Positions 1 to 9,353 of a DNA stretch of 64,000 nucleotides are shown here, in pieces. A program made the position numbers and the translations under genes. Below the pieces are notes generated by a model. It made no database searches, was not told where the DNA came from, and saw only the letters and a list, made by a program, of their open reading frames with translations. The stretch's first letter is position 1. Every line of letters starts with the position of its first letter. The stretch is from Bosea sp. BIWAKO-01 (GTDB lineage: Bacteria > Pseudomonadota > Alphaproteobacteria > Rhizobiales > Beijerinckiaceae), in contig NZ_BCQA01000001.1 of NCBI RefSeq assembly GCF_001748145.1, forward strand, positions 4,428,501 to 4,492,500. Reading direction: 5' to 3'.

Positions 1-2
1 GT

Positions 3-1040
3 AAGGGCCTTTGGGCTGCCGCTGCCGCGATTGCCGTCGCGGTGATCGGTGTCGGCGGCTATATGGGCCTGCGTGGTTCGTCCGTGACGAGCGACGGCCA
101 GCCGCCGGTCATCGCGGCCGATGGCGGCCCGAGCAAGGTTGCGCCGACCAATCCCGGCGGGGCCGAAATCCCGAATCAGAACAAGCAGATTTATGAGCGT
201 GCTGGCGACAGCCCGTCGAACCCGACCAAGGTCGTCAGCCGGGAAGAGCAGCCGGTCGATATTCAGCAGGCGGCACGCACCATGCCGGGCCGGATGGTCA
301 TGCCGGGACTCGGCTCGACGCCGCAGGCAGGAGCCAATGGCAATCCGCTGGCACAGGCTCCGGCGGCTCCTGAGCGCGGCTCCGTGTCGCCGGCCGAAGC
401 TGGCCTGATCGCAACGTCCAGCGTACCAGGTCTCGGCGAACCGCGCCGGGTGCGGACTGTCTCGATCCGTCCCGACGGCACGCCGGCGCCTCCGCCCGGC
501 GCGAGCGCGGCCTATAGCAACGGCGCGGCAGGGGTCGCGACCGGCGCAGCGCCGACCAGGCTCGGCGGCAACCTGCCGCTCAATCCATCCTCGACCGCCA
601 GCACCAATCCGCCGCGGCAGCGTACAGCTGCGACGCCGGCCGTCGCGCCTGAAGCTCCGAAGGCTCAGGAGCGCGTCGCGACACCTGCGCCGGCGACCAC
701 CCCGGCCGCGCCGATGCGTGTTGCAAGTGCTGCTCCGACACCGGCCCCCGCTGCGACGCCTGCTCCAGCCACCGCCGCGATCCGTAGCGGCACCGGCGAC
801 TTTGCCGTGCAGCTCGCTGCCCCCGGCAGCGAAGCGGAAGCACGCGCCGCATTCGCGGCCCTGCAGCGCAAATATCCTGGCCAGCTCGGCGGCCAGTCGC
901 CGATCGTCAAGAAGACGGATCTCGCTGGTGGAAAGACCGTCTATCGCCTGCGTATCGGGCCGTATTCCCGCGAGGATGCGGCAACGATGTGCACGCAGCT
1001 TCAGGCTGCCGGCGGCCAGTGCTTCATCGCCAAGAACTGA
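3..1040 (+). CDS. SPOR domain protein, 5' end outside the window
   Basis: Partial gene; the reading frame is open to the left edge, so the start lies upstream and 345 residues are visible. The first visible residues (about 3-22) form one Ala/Val/Ile-rich membrane helix. A long Pro/Ala-rich periplasmic linker of roughly 235 residues follows, and the last ~80 residues form a SPOR fold starting at FAVQLAAP and ending CFIAKN. SPOR domains bind denuded glycan strands and bring proteins to the division septum. In many Rhizobiales this gene stands between argS and nagZ, which matches nagZ two genes downstream. A strong hairpin terminator follows the stop at 1063-1093. Family assignment is secure; the exact septal role is inferred. 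Confidence 0.85.
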   Translation, partial: KGLWAAAAAIAVAVIGVGGYMGLRGSSVTSDGQPPVIAADGGPSKVAPTNPGGAEIPNQNKQIYERAGDSPSNPTKVVSREEQPVDIQQAARTMPGRMVMPGLGSTPQAGANGNPLAQAPAAPERGSVSPAEAGLIATSSVPGLGEPRRVRTVSIRPDGTPAPPPGASAAYSNGAAGVATGAAPTRLGGNLPLNPSSTASTNPPRQRTAATPAVAPEAPKAQERVATPAPATTPAAPMRVASAAPTPAPAATPAPATAAIRSGTGDFAVQLAAPGSEAEARAAFAALQRKYPGQLGGQSPIVKKTDLAGGKTVYRLRIGPYSREDAATMCTQLQAAGGQCFIAKN

Positions 1041-1062
1041 TTGCCAGCTCCGAGACGATCAG

Positions 1063-1093
1063 ACCGCCGGTGGCTCCTGCCACCGGCGGTTTT
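1063..1093 (+). terminator. Rho-independent terminator after the SPOR gene
   Basis: Perfect 11-bp stem (ACCGCCGGTGG pairing with CCACCGGCGGT) with a 6-base loop, followed directly by a short T tract. It lies 23 bases past the SPOR stop codon. Confidence 0.8.
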
Positions 1094-1240
1094 CCTTTGG
1101 CGTGTCTCGCGGGCAGGGGGCGGTGCTATGGCGTGCTGCGTTGGCAGGGGCTGTGAGCCCGGGATCGCGGTCAAAGACGCCCGCGTCGAATCCGGGTAGG
1201 GCATGCCCCGAAGTGACGCCACCGAACTCAGGAGAACTCC

Positions 1241-2338
1241 ATGGATCGCCGTACTTTCGTCAAAGCCTCAGGCGCCGGAGCCGCAGTCGGTGGCGTGACC
1301 ATCGCAGCGCCCGCCATCGCGCAGGCCCAGCCGAAGGTCAGCTGGCGCCTGACCTCGAGCTACCCGAAGAGCCTCGACACGCTGTTCGGCATCAGCACGC
1401 AGATCGCCAAGCGCGTCGCGGAAGCGACGGACAACCAGTTCCAGATCCAGGTCTTCGCCCCGGGCGAGATCGTGCCGGCATTGCAGGCGCTCGATTCCGT
1501 CCAGAACGGCACTGTCGAGTGCAGCAGCACGCTGTCGAGCTTCTATATCGGCAAGAATCCGGCCTTCGCCTTCGAGACCTCGCTGCCCTTCGGACTGAAC
1601 ACGCGCCAGCACAATGCCTGGCTCTATCAGGGCGGTGGGCTCGATCTCTGCCGCGCCTTCATGAAGACCTACAACCTCCACACCATCCCCTCGGGGAATA
1701 CCGGCGCGCAGATGGGTGGCTGGTTCCGCAAGGAGATCAAGACGGTCGAGGATCTGAAGGGCCTGAAGTTCCGCATTGCCGGTCTCGGCGGCACGATCCT
1801 GTCCAGACTGGGTGTCGTGCCGCAGCAGATCGGCGGCGGCGACATCTATCCGGCGCTGGAGCGCGGCACGATCGACGCAGCCGAATTCTCAGGTCCGCTC
1901 GACGACGAGAAGCTCGGTTTCCAGCGCGTCGCCAAGTACTATTACTATCCCGGCTTCTGGGAGGGCTGCGCCAATGTCAGCTTCATCGTGAACCTGGAGA
2001 AGTGGAACGCGCTGCCCGCTTCGTACAAGGCGATCGTGGAAGCGGCTTGCGCCGAGGCCAATGCGCTTTGCGTCGCGAAATATGACCACGGCAATCCCGA
2101 TGCCCTGCTGCGCCTCGTCGCCAGCGGCGCTGAGCTCAGGCCGTTCCCGCAGGACGTGATGGTCGCCGCCTTCAAGGAAGCGCAGGCACTCTATGGCGAG
2201 CTTGCGGCCAGCAATCCGGCCTTCAAGACCTTCTATGATTCCTGGTTGCCTTACTGGCGCAAGGAACAGCTCTGGTTCCGTGTCGCAGAACTGCCCTTCG
2301 ACGCCTTCAACGCCGGCATGGCGCAGCAGATGCGCTGA
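1241..2338 (+). CDS. TRAP transporter solute-binding protein (DctP/TakP type), Tat-exported
   Basis: Periplasmic binding protein of a tripartite ATP-independent (TRAP) transporter, 365 residues, normal length. The N-terminus has a twin-arginine signal (DRRTFVK at residues 2-8) and a likely cleavage after AIAQA, so it should pass through the Tat system encoded 4 kb downstream. Motifs WRLTSSYPKSLDT, NTGAQMGGWFRKEI, LKGLKFRI, GVVPQQIGGGDIYPALERGT and DDEKLGF match the TakP branch, whose Rhodobacter member binds 2-oxo acids. The TakP-like AEWVGPYDDEKLG stretch reads AEFSGPLDDEKLG here, so the ligand may differ. The start ATG is preceded by AGGAG. No DctQ/DctM membrane subunits lie in the window: it is an orphan, flanked by its own terminators and sitting between two normally adjacent genes. 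Confidence 0.9.
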   Translation: MDRRTFVKASGAGAAVGGVTIAAPAIAQAQPKVSWRLTSSYPKSLDTLFGISTQIAKRVAEATDNQFQIQVFAPGEIVPALQALDSVQNGTVECSSTLSSFYIGKNPAFAFETSLPFGLNTRQHNAWLYQGGGLDLCRAFMKTYNLHTIPSGNTGAQMGGWFRKEIKTVEDLKGLKFRIAGLGGTILSRLGVVPQQIGGGDIYPALERGTIDAAEFSGPLDDEKLGFQRVAKYYYYPGFWEGCANVSFIVNLEKWNALPASYKAIVEAACAEANALCVAKYDHGNPDALLRLVASGAELRPFPQDVMVAAFKEAQALYGELAASNPAFKTFYDSWLPYWRKEQLWFRVAELPFDAFNAGMAQQMR

Positions 2339-2370
2339 GCCGCCCTGGCTCGGCCGATTCGATCATGGGC

Positions 2371-2405
2371 GAAGCCCGGGGCCAGTTAGTCCCGGGCTTC
2401 TTCCG
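2371..2405 (+). terminator. Rho-independent terminator after the TRAP binding protein
   Basis: Perfect 10-bp stem (GAAGCCCGGG with CCCGGGCTTC), 10-base loop, followed by TTCCGTT. With the hairpin at 1063 it isolates the TRAP gene as a single transcript. Confidence 0.75.
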
Positions 2406-2477
2406 TTAAGGCGCCGGAGCGGGAATCATGCGAGAAGGCGGCTTCCGCTGCTTCGCAATCCGCTTCGGGCCTGCTTC

Positions 2478-3491
2478 ATGAAATCCCGCGCCTTCATTGC
2501 CGGTTGCCTCGGCACCAGCCTCACCCCTGACGAACGCGCCTTCTTCCGCGATGCCAGGCCCTGGGGCTTTATCGTCTTCAAGCGCAATACCCAGACCCCC
2601 GAGCAGACTGCGGCGCTGACCGCGGAAATGCGGGAGACCGTGGGCTGGCATGCGCCGATCCTGATCGACCAGGAGGGTGGCAGGGTCCAGCGAATGGGGC
2701 CGCCGCACTGGCCGACCTATCCGCCGGCGCATGCCTTCCTTGGGATCAACGACCCCGTGCAACAGCGCGAGATCGTGCGGCTCTCGGCACGGCTGATGGC
2801 GCATGATCTCAAGGCTGTCGGCATCGATGTCGATTGCCTGCCGGTGCTCGACGTACCGGTCGCCGGCAGCCATGACGTGATCGGCAACCGCGCCTATGCC
2901 CATGACCCCGACAAGGTCGCGCGTCTCGGCCGCGCGGCGGCAGAGGGACTCCTGGCGGGCGGGGTGCTCCCGGTGGTCAAGCATATGCCCGGCCATGGCC
3001 GGGCGCGGGCCGATAGCCATCACGACCTGCCGGTCGTCGACGCCTCGCTCGAGGCGCTGCGCGGACATGATTTCCGACCGTTCCGACATCTCGCCGACAT
3101 GCCGATGGCAATGACGGCGCATGTCGTGTTCACGGCACTCGATCAAAGGCATCCGGCCACGGTTTCGCGTCGGGTCGTCAAAGAGATCATGCGCGGCGAA
3201 CTCGGCTTCGACGGCCTGATCATGACCGACGACATCTCGATGAAGGCGCTCTCCGGCGGCTTCGCCGAGAAGTCGCAAGCGGCGATCCGCGCGGGGGTCG
3301 ATGTCGTGTTGCATTGCCACGGCATCATGGGGGAGATGATCGCCGTTGCCGGCGCTGTGCCTGAGATGACGGGGGCGCGGGCGCGCCGCGCCGCGATGGC
3401 GCTCGCCCGGATCCGGCATGAGCCCGAACCGCTGGATGTGGAGGCCGCGCGCGCCCAGCTGACCAGCGCCCTTGCGTTGGGCGGCCGATAG
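2478..3491 (+). CDS. nagZ: beta-N-acetylhexosaminidase NagZ
   Basis: Cytoplasmic glycoside hydrolase family 3 enzyme that removes N-acetylglucosamine from anhydromuropeptides during cell-wall recycling. It is 337 residues from the ATG at 2478, the usual length; the frame is open further upstream but the protein begins convincingly with KSRAFIAGCLGTSLT. Diagnostic motifs are LIDQEGGRVQRM, the flexible-loop signature KHMPGHGRARADSHHDLP carrying the catalytic His/Asp dyad, and the nucleophile loop GLIMTDDISMKAL. ScpA follows 46 bases downstream on the same strand, the standard alphaproteobacterial order nagZ-scpA-scpB. NagZ products can feed the AmpR/AmpC induction pathway in other bacteria, but neither gene is seen here. 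Confidence 0.95.
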   Translation: MKSRAFIAGCLGTSLTPDERAFFRDARPWGFIVFKRNTQTPEQTAALTAEMRETVGWHAPILIDQEGGRVQRMGPPHWPTYPPAHAFLGINDPVQQREIVRLSARLMAHDLKAVGIDVDCLPVLDVPVAGSHDVIGNRAYAHDPDKVARLGRAAAEGLLAGGVLPVVKHMPGHGRARADSHHDLPVVDASLEALRGHDFRPFRHLADMPMAMTAHVVFTALDQRHPATVSRRVVKEIMRGELGFDGLIMTDDISMKALSGGFAEKSQAAIRAGVDVVLHCHGIMGEMIAVAGAVPEMTGARARRAAMALARIRHEPEPLDVEAARAQLTSALALGGR

Positions 3492-3537
3492 TCGGAACCT
3501 GCGTTCTCAGGGGTGACAGCTTGGGGACGCGGCGGGA

Positions 3538-4356
3538 ATGGACGCCGAACTGCCGTTCGAGGACGAGGCCAGGCCGGCACGCACTGACGGCGAGCCGGCG
3601 CTGCTCGTCGATGTCGACGGCTATGAAGGCCCGCTCGATCTGCTACTCGACCTGGCTCGGCGGCAAAAAGTCGATCTGCACCGCATCTCGATCCTGGCGC
3701 TTGCCGAACAGTATCTCGCCTTCGTCGAGCAGGCGAGGGCGCTCAGGCTTGAACTTGCTGCCGACTATCTCGTGATGGCGGCCTGGCTCGCCTATCTGAA
3801 GTCGCGGTTGCTTTTGCCCGAGCCACCGAAGGGCGAGGAGCCGAGTGCCGCGGATCTGGCGACGGCGCTGGCTTTGCGGTTGCGCCGGCTGGAGGCGATT
3901 CGCGCGGCGGCGCGGCGGCTGGCGTCCCGGGAAAGGCTGGGACAGGACGTCTTCGCCCGTGGTGCGCCGGAGCCGATCGTTGCCGGCGCACGCCCGGTCT
4001 GGGAGGCCGAACTCTACGATCTGCTTTCGGCCTATGGCCAACAGCGCCAGAAGCGGGCGCAAAGCCATATCTCCGTCGGGCATCGCATGGTCTGGTCCCT
4101 GGTCGAGGCGCGGGAGGTCCTGCAGCGGCTGGTCGGCGAGGCAGCGGACTGGACGGCGATCGACCCCTATCTGACCCGCTACATGGCGAGCCACGGGCTG
4201 CCGCAAAGCGAAATGCGCGCGACCGTTCGCGCCTCCGCGCTGTCTGCCATGCTGGAGATGGTGCGCGAGGGAATTCTCGATCTGCGCCAGGATGGTGCCT
4301 TCACACCGCTCTATATTCGCCGGCGCTCGGCGCGGCCGCCGACCCTGCCGCTATGA
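3538..4356 (+). CDS. scpA: segregation and condensation protein A
   Basis: Kleisin subunit of the Smc-ScpAB chromosome-condensation complex, 272 residues. The conserved N-terminal motif GYEGPLDLLLDLARRQKVDL (about residues 24-43), which contacts Smc, is intact, and the C-terminal winged-helix region that binds the Smc ATPase head follows (about 200-265). The gene ends 7 bases before the scpB start, so the two are almost certainly co-translated. Smc itself is not in the window. The ATG at 3538 is the first good start, although the spacing to a purine-rich stretch is only fair. Confidence 0.95.
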   Translation: MDAELPFEDEARPARTDGEPALLVDVDGYEGPLDLLLDLARRQKVDLHRISILALAEQYLAFVEQARALRLELAADYLVMAAWLAYLKSRLLLPEPPKGEEPSAADLATALALRLRRLEAIRAAARRLASRERLGQDVFARGAPEPIVAGARPVWEAELYDLLSAYGQQRQKRAQSHISVGHRMVWSLVEAREVLQRLVGEAADWTAIDPYLTRYMASHGLPQSEMRATVRASALSAMLEMVREGILDLRQDGAFTPLYIRRRSARPPTLPL

Positions 4357-4363
4357 TGGCCCG

Positions 4364-5071
4364 ATGACGATGTCTGCGGCGCCTGAGCGGATCGACGATG
4401 ACGAGGGGAGCGAGGCGCAGCTCTTCGCCCAGTCGCTGCGCATCGTCGAGGCGTTGCTCTTCGCATCGGCTGCACCGCTCTCGGAAGAGGAACTCGGCCA
4501 TTCCGTGCCGGCCGGCGTCGCGGTACGGCAGCTCCTTGCGCGGCTCACGGACATCTACGCGACGCGTGGCGTCAATTTGCGGCAGGTCGCTGGCAAATGG
4601 GCGTTTCGGACCGCACCGGACCTCGGCTACCTGCTGGCGGCCGAGGCCGAGCCGCCGCGCAAGCTGTCGCGGGCGGCGCTCGAGGTGTTGGCGATCATTG
4701 CGTATCATCAACCGGTGACGCGGGCCGAGATCGAGGAGATCCGCGGCGTTGCCACCGCCAAGGGTACGCTCGACATCCTGCTCGAAGCCGGGTGGGTCAG
4801 GCTGCGCGGGCGGCGTCGGACGCCGGGCCGGCCGGTGACCTATGGCACCACGCCGGGCTTCCTCGATCATTTCGGGCTCGACCGCATCGACGACCTCCCT
4901 GGCCTGGACGAGCTGAAGGGCTCGGGCTTCATCGAGGGACGGCTCTCGAAGGACCTGACCGTGCCGATCCCCGATGATGGTCTCGACCTGCAGGAGGACG
5001 AGGATCCACTTGGGGATCTGTTTACTCCGCTTGACGACGGCGACGGGCCGCCCCACACCCCGGACGAGTGA
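4364..5071 (+). CDS. scpB: segregation and condensation protein B
   Basis: Winged-helix dimer subunit (235 residues from ATG 4364) that binds the ScpA linker in the Smc-ScpAB condensin. Family motifs seen are RIVEALLFASAAPLSEEEL near the N-terminus, KLSRAALEVLAIIAYHQPVTRAEIE in the middle, and GRPVTYGTTPGFLDHFGL near the C-terminus. The tail after residue ~195 is acidic, as is common in alphaproteobacterial ScpB. The frame is open upstream inside scpA, but the ATG 7 bases after the scpA stop gives the normal N-terminus; a second ATG two codons on is an alternative. Confidence 0.95.
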   Translation: MTMSAAPERIDDDEGSEAQLFAQSLRIVEALLFASAAPLSEEELGHSVPAGVAVRQLLARLTDIYATRGVNLRQVAGKWAFRTAPDLGYLLAAEAEPPRKLSRAALEVLAIIAYHQPVTRAEIEEIRGVATAKGTLDILLEAGWVRLRGRRRTPGRPVTYGTTPGFLDHFGLDRIDDLPGLDELKGSGFIEGRLSKDLTVPIPDDGLDLQEDEDPLGDLFTPLDDGDGPPHTPDE

Positions 5072-5291
5072 AATCGGGGGACAGTCCCTGATTGTCGTCC
5101 CGGGCGACTGTAGGGAGCCATGGGGTCCATGGCCGCGCACTTGCGATCGAGGCTCGGCATGGACGCCGGTTCTCCGCCGCGCTTCGCCGGGACGACGCGT
5201 GGTTTCGATGGAGCATTCTTTGGCGCGTAGCGAGGGCGTGGCGCGGTGGCTGAGTTGGGGCAGGCGCGGGACAGCGGGCGCAGCCATTCCA

Positions 5292-6332
5292 ATGTCGCTC
5301 GCCTTCGAAGGCGTCACCCAGCGCTTCGGTGAGGTGACGGCCCTCGAGGACGTGACGCTCGCGATCGCGCCAGGTGAAATCGTGGCTCTGCTCGGGCAAT
5401 CGGGCTGCGGCAAGACGACGCTGCTGCGACTCGCAGCGGGCGTCGAACGGCCCAGCTCCGGCAAAGTGGTGCTCGAAGGTCAGGACGTTTCGGCTCCCGA
5501 CGCCTTCGTCGAGCCGGAGAAGCGCGGCGTTGGTCTGGTCTTCCAGGATTATGCGCTGTTCCCGCATCTCAATGTGCTCGAGAATGTCCGCTTCGGCCTG
5601 CGCGGCTATGACGACGCCTCGGCGAAGGCGACGGCGCTGCGTGCCATTGCCCGCGTCGGCCTGGCGGATCTGGCCGAGGCTTATCCACATATGCTTTCAG
5701 GCGGCGAGCAGCAGCGCGTGGCGCTGGCGCGAGCGGTGGCGCCGCGCCCCGGCGTGCTCCTGATGGACGAGCCCTTCTCCAATCTCGATCGCCGCCTGCG
5801 TGACGTGGTGCGGGACGAAACCGCCGCATTGCTGCAGGAAACCGGGGCAACCTCGATCATCGTCACGCACGATCCCGAGGATGCGATGCGGATCGCCGAT
5901 CGGATCGTGCTGATGCGGGCAGGGCGGATCGTCCAGATCGGGACCGGCGAAGAACTCTACAGAAAGCCCGTCAGCCTCTTTGCAGCCCGATTTTTCTGCG
6001 ATTTTACCGAGATCAGCGGCATAGCCGAGCGCGGCGCGGTGGAGACGCCGGTCGGGAGATTTGCGGCGCCGGGCCTTGCCGATGGGCAGGAGGCCGTGGT
6101 CTGCGTCAGGCCGCATGCGATCAGGCTGGTGCCAAAGGGGTTCTGCCTGCCGGCTCGCGTGGTGATGCGGCGCTTTCTGGGTGAGGTCGACCACTTGCTG
6201 CTGGCCGTCGGTGGGCTTGAAAAGCCGCTGGTCGGGCGGGTCTCGCTGCCGGGCTCGATCCGGGAAGGCGAGGACATCGGTATCGATATTCAGTCGGACG
6301 AAGTTCTTGTGTTCGCCTCGGGGGACACATAG
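5292..6332 (+). CDS. ABC transporter ATP-binding protein, iron(III)/FbpC type
   Basis: ATPase subunit of an import ABC transporter, 346 residues. Seen: Walker A GQSGCGKTT, Q-loop VFQDYALFPH, signature LSGGEQQRVALARA, Walker B VLLMDEPFSNLD, H-loop IVTHDPEDAM, then a C-terminal regulatory region (about 240-346) with the TOBE-like segment VCVRPHAIRLVPKG. This matches the FbpC/polyamine/putrescine group; the Fe3+ assignment is inferred. No permease or binding protein is adjacent; the only matching pair in the window is the Fe3+ type set at 47.5-50.1 kb, which lacks an ATPase. The gene interrupts the usual scpB-tatA order. The start is uncertain: the frame is open upstream to about 4974 and an upstream ATG near 5209 would add 28 unconserved residues. 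Confidence 0.85.
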   Translation: MSLAFEGVTQRFGEVTALEDVTLAIAPGEIVALLGQSGCGKTTLLRLAAGVERPSSGKVVLEGQDVSAPDAFVEPEKRGVGLVFQDYALFPHLNVLENVRFGLRGYDDASAKATALRAIARVGLADLAEAYPHMLSGGEQQRVALARAVAPRPGVLLMDEPFSNLDRRLRDVVRDETAALLQETGATSIIVTHDPEDAMRIADRIVLMRAGRIVQIGTGEELYRKPVSLFAARFFCDFTEISGIAERGAVETPVGRFAAPGLADGQEAVVCVRPHAIRLVPKGFCLPARVVMRRFLGEVDHLLLAVGGLEKPLVGRVSLPGSIREGEDIGIDIQSDEVLVFASGDT

Positions 6333-6398
6333 GTTCCGGCTCAAGCACTTGGCGCGGGTGGGGAGCCTGCGCCGCACTGGAATTCGGAGGAGTTTGCC

Positions 6399-6641
6399 AT
6401 GGGTGGCGTCAGTATCTGGCACTGGATCGTCGTCGGCGTCATCGTGATGCTGTTGTTCGGGCGCGGCAAGGTTTCCGAACTGATGGGCGACGTCGCCAAG
6501 GGTATCAAGTCGTTCAAGAAGGGCATGGCCGAAGACGAGCCGACCACGCCGCCGCCTGCTGCGACCACGGCTGACCCGAAGATCATCGATCACGCGCAGT
6601 CTGCCAATTCCGCCACGGCGAAGGCCGAACACAAGGCCTGA
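6399..6641 (+). CDS. tatA: Sec-independent translocase subunit TatA
   Basis: Pore-forming subunit of the twin-arginine translocase, 80 residues. A short N-terminal membrane helix ([15 protein letters not shown]) is followed by the hinge and amphipathic helix ([20 protein letters not shown]) and a low-complexity polar tail, the standard TatA layout. A very good ribosome site (GGAGGAG) precedes the ATG. TatB follows 47 bases later and TatC overlaps TatB, so tatABC forms one operon. The TRAP binding protein at 1.2 kb is a likely substrate. Confidence 0.95.
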   Translation: MGGVSIWHWIVVGVIVMLLFGRGKVSELMGDVAKGIKSFKKGMAEDEPTTPPPAATTADPKIIDHAQSANSATAKAEHKA

Positions 6642-6688
6642 CGCCGCGCCGCCAGCGAGCGGCGAGGGGTTGAGAGGACGAGCTGTCG

Positions 6689-7183
6689 ATGTTCGACATC
6701 GCCTGGAGCGAATTGATGCTGATCGGGGCGGTTGCGCTCGTCGTGATCGGCCCCAAGGATCTGCCGAAAGCCATGCGGACCGCCGGGCAGGCGATCGGCA
6801 AGATTCGCCGTATGGCCGGCGAGTTTCAGAGCCAGTTCAACGACGCGATGCGCGAAGCCGAACTGGACGATCTGAAGAAGCAGGTCGAGGACGTCGGTGG
6901 TTCGGTGCAGAGCGCGCTCAATACCGATTTCAAACCGATCGATCCGATCAAGGACGATTTCAGCACACCCGCCCCCGGTGCCCGCGACGACGCGGCGCTG
7001 AAGGAAGCGGAGGCTACGCTCGCGGCCTTGCCGGGGCCCGAGCCCTTGCCCGAAATCGTCATCGAGCCCGCGCCGATCGCGGAACCGGAACCTGAACCCG
7101 AGGTCAAGCCGAAGGCGCCGCGCAAGCGCGCTTCGACGAAGAAGGCCAAGGTCAGTGAGCCGGATGAAGGGAGCCCGGCATGA
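6689..7183 (+). CDS. tatB: Sec-independent translocase subunit TatB
   Basis: Substrate-receptor subunit of the Tat translocase, 164 residues. The N-terminal helix reads [20 protein letters not shown], with the conserved Glu in the membrane and the [10 protein letters not shown] hinge that distinguish TatB from TatA. A charged amphipathic helix follows, then a long Pro/Glu/Lys tail (about 95-164) of the kind seen in alphaproteobacteria. Its TGA overlaps the tatC ATG by 4 bases (ATGA), indicating translational coupling. Confidence 0.95.
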   Translation: MFDIAWSELMLIGAVALVVIGPKDLPKAMRTAGQAIGKIRRMAGEFQSQFNDAMREAELDDLKKQVEDVGGSVQSALNTDFKPIDPIKDDFSTPAPGARDDAALKEAEATLAALPGPEPLPEIVIEPAPIAEPEPEPEVKPKAPRKRASTKKAKVSEPDEGSPA

Positions 7184-7995
7184 GCGTCGCCAACCCGAGG
7201 GAAGGCGAGGACGACATCGAGGCCTCGCGCGCACCGCTGATCGAGCATCTGATCGAGCTGAGGGCGCGGCTGATCAAGTCGCTGATCGCCTTCCTGATCA
7301 TGTTCTTCATCTGCTTCGCGTTCTCGACGCAGATCTACAACGTGCTGGTGCAGCCCTATGTCTGGGCTGCCGGGCCGAACGGCAACGCGCAGCTTATCTA
7401 TACCGGCCCGCTCGAGCTGCTCTTCACCCATATCAAGGTGGCGGCTTTCGGCGCCGGCTTCTTCGCCTTTCCGGTGATCGCCACGCAGGTCTACAAGTTC
7501 GTGGCGCCGGGCCTCTACAAGAACGAGAAACAGGCCTTCGCGCCCTATCTGGCCGCGACGCCGATCTTCTTCTGCCTCGGCGCCGCGCTGGTCTTTTTCT
7601 TCGCCATGCCCGTGCTGATGAAGTTCTCGATCGGCATGCAGCAGGCGGCGACGGACGGGCAGGCCGGTATCGCGCTGCTGCCGAAGGTCAGTGAGTATCT
7701 CTCGCTGATCATGACGCTGATCTTCGCTTTCGGCATCTCGTTCCAGCTGCCGGTGATCCTGACCCTGCTTGGTCAGGCCGGAATTATCGATTCGGCCTTC
7801 CTCAAGGACAAGCGGCGCTACGCCATCGTCTTCGTCTTCGTGGTCGCCGCCGTGCTGACGCCGCCGGATGTGATCTCCCAGCTCATGCTTGCCGTGCCGA
7901 TGCTGCTCCTCTACGAGCTTTCGGTGTTCTCGGTGCGCTATGTCGAGAGGAAGCGGCAGGCTGCGAAAGCGGCCGAGGAAGCAGGCGAAGCCTGA
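7180..7995 (+). CDS. tatC: Sec-independent translocase subunit TatC
   Basis: Six-helix membrane protein that recognises the twin-arginine motif, 271 residues. The cytoplasmic N-terminal motif [18 protein letters not shown] carries the conserved Glu used in signal-peptide binding; the periplasmic loop [14 protein letters not shown] and later [12 protein letters not shown] are family hallmarks, and the C-terminus ends in a charged tail. It overlaps tatB by 4 bases. SerS follows 52 bases later on the same strand. Confidence 0.96.
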   Translation: MSVANPREGEDDIEASRAPLIEHLIELRARLIKSLIAFLIMFFICFAFSTQIYNVLVQPYVWAAGPNGNAQLIYTGPLELLFTHIKVAAFGAGFFAFPVIATQVYKFVAPGLYKNEKQAFAPYLAATPIFFCLGAALVFFFAMPVLMKFSIGMQQAATDGQAGIALLPKVSEYLSLIMTLIFAFGISFQLPVILTLLGQAGIIDSAFLKDKRRYAIVFVFVVAAVLTPPDVISQLMLAVPMLLLYELSVFSVRYVERKRQAAKAAEEAGEA

Positions 7996-8047
7996 TCCGA
8001 TCGCGGCTCGCGCGCATCGATTGGGATGCGCGATAGGTTGAGCAGCG

Positions 8048-9349
8048 ATGTACGACATCAAATGGATTCGCGAGAACGCCGAGGCGTTCGATACCGGGCT
8101 GAAGCGGCGGGGCCTTGCGCCGCTCTCGTCCTCGCTGCTGGTGCTCGACGATTCCCGTCGTTCGGCCATCGCCAAGGCGCAGGCTACGCAGGAACGCCGC
8201 AATGCGCTCTCCAAGGAGATCGGCAAGGCGATGGGCGCGAAGGACGTCGCGCTTGCCGACAAGCTGAAGGCCGAGGTCGCGGCGCTGAAGGATGCTCAGC
8301 CGGCGCTCGAAGCCGAGGAGAAGGCGGCCGTCGAAGCGCTGAACGAACAGCTCGCGGCGATCCCCAACATACCGAATGCCGATGTCCCCGAGGGCGCCGA
8401 CGAGCACGGTAATGTCGTGCTGCATGTCCATGGCACCAAGCCGGAGGAGGGCAAGCGCCTCATTGGTGTCAACCAGCCGAAGGAGCATTTCGAGCTCGGC
8501 GAAGCGCTCGGCCAGATGGATTTCGAGACGGCGGCCAAGCTCTCGGGCTCGCGCTTCGTCGTGTTGAACGCGCGGCTGGCGCGGCTCAACCGCGCGATCG
8601 GCCAGTTCATGCTCGATACCCATACCGAGGAGCATGGCTATACCGAGGTCAACCCGCCTCTGATGGTGCGGGATGAGGCGATGTTCGGAACTGCGCAGCT
8701 GCCAAAATTCCGCGACGACCAGTTCCGGGCGGGCGAGGATCACTGGCTGATCCCCACTGCCGAAGTTCCGCTCACCAATCTCGTGCGCGAATCGATTCTC
8801 TCCGAAGAGGAGCTGCCGCGTCGCTATTCCGCGCTGACCCCCTGCTTCAGGGCCGAAGCCGGCTCGGCCGGGCGCGATACGCGCGGCATGCTGCGCCAGC
8901 ACCAGTTCGAGAAGGTCGAGCTGGTCTCGATTACGCTGCCGGAAAAGTCGCGCGAGGAGCATGAGCGCATGCTCGCCTCGGCGGAGGCGATCCTGAAGAA
9001 GCTCGACCTGCATTATCGGGTGATGACGCTCTGCACGGGCGATATGGGCTTCGCCAGCCAGAAGACCTGGGACATCGAGGTCTGGCTGCCGGGGCAGAAG
9101 ACCTATCGCGAGATCTCGTCCTGTTCGGTCTGCGGCGATTTCCAGGCCCGGCGCATGAACGCGCGCTACAAGACCCGCGACGGCAAGGGCCCGTTCTTCG
9201 TGCATACGCTCAACGGCTCGGGCACGGCAGTCGGCCGCGCGCTGATCGCGGTGATGGAAAACTACCAGAACGCCGACGGCTCGATCGCGGTACCCGACGT
9301 GCTGGTTCCCTACATGCGCGGGGTAACCCGCATCGAGAAGGCGGCCTGA
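8048..9349 (+). CDS. serS: serine--tRNA ligase
   Basis: Class II aminoacyl-tRNA synthetase that charges tRNA-Ser (and tRNA-Sec where present), 433 residues, cytoplasmic. Residues about 25-115 form the long antiparallel coiled-coil arm that grips the tRNA. Motif 2 is seen around [20 protein letters not shown] and motif 3 around [19 protein letters not shown]; the serine-binding TAEVPLTNL is intact. The start ATG gives the canonical [10 protein letters not shown] beginning. SurE starts 4 bases after the stop, so serS-surE-pcm is probably one transcript. Confidence 0.97.
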   Translation: MYDIKWIRENAEAFDTGLKRRGLAPLSSSLLVLDDSRRSAIAKAQATQERRNALSKEIGKAMGAKDVALADKLKAEVAALKDAQPALEAEEKAAVEALNEQLAAIPNIPNADVPEGADEHGNVVLHVHGTKPEEGKRLIGVNQPKEHFELGEALGQMDFETAAKLSGSRFVVLNARLARLNRAIGQFMLDTHTEEHGYTEVNPPLMVRDEAMFGTAQLPKFRDDQFRAGEDHWLIPTAEVPLTNLVRESILSEEELPRRYSALTPCFRAEAGSAGRDTRGMLRQHQFEKVELVSITLPEKSREEHERMLASAEAILKKLDLHYRVMTLCTGDMGFASQKTWDIEVWLPGQKTYREISSCSVCGDFQARRMNARYKTRDGKGPFFVHTLNGSGTAVGRALIAVMENYQNADGSIAVPDVLVPYMRGVTRIEKAA

Positions 9350-9353
9350 CACC

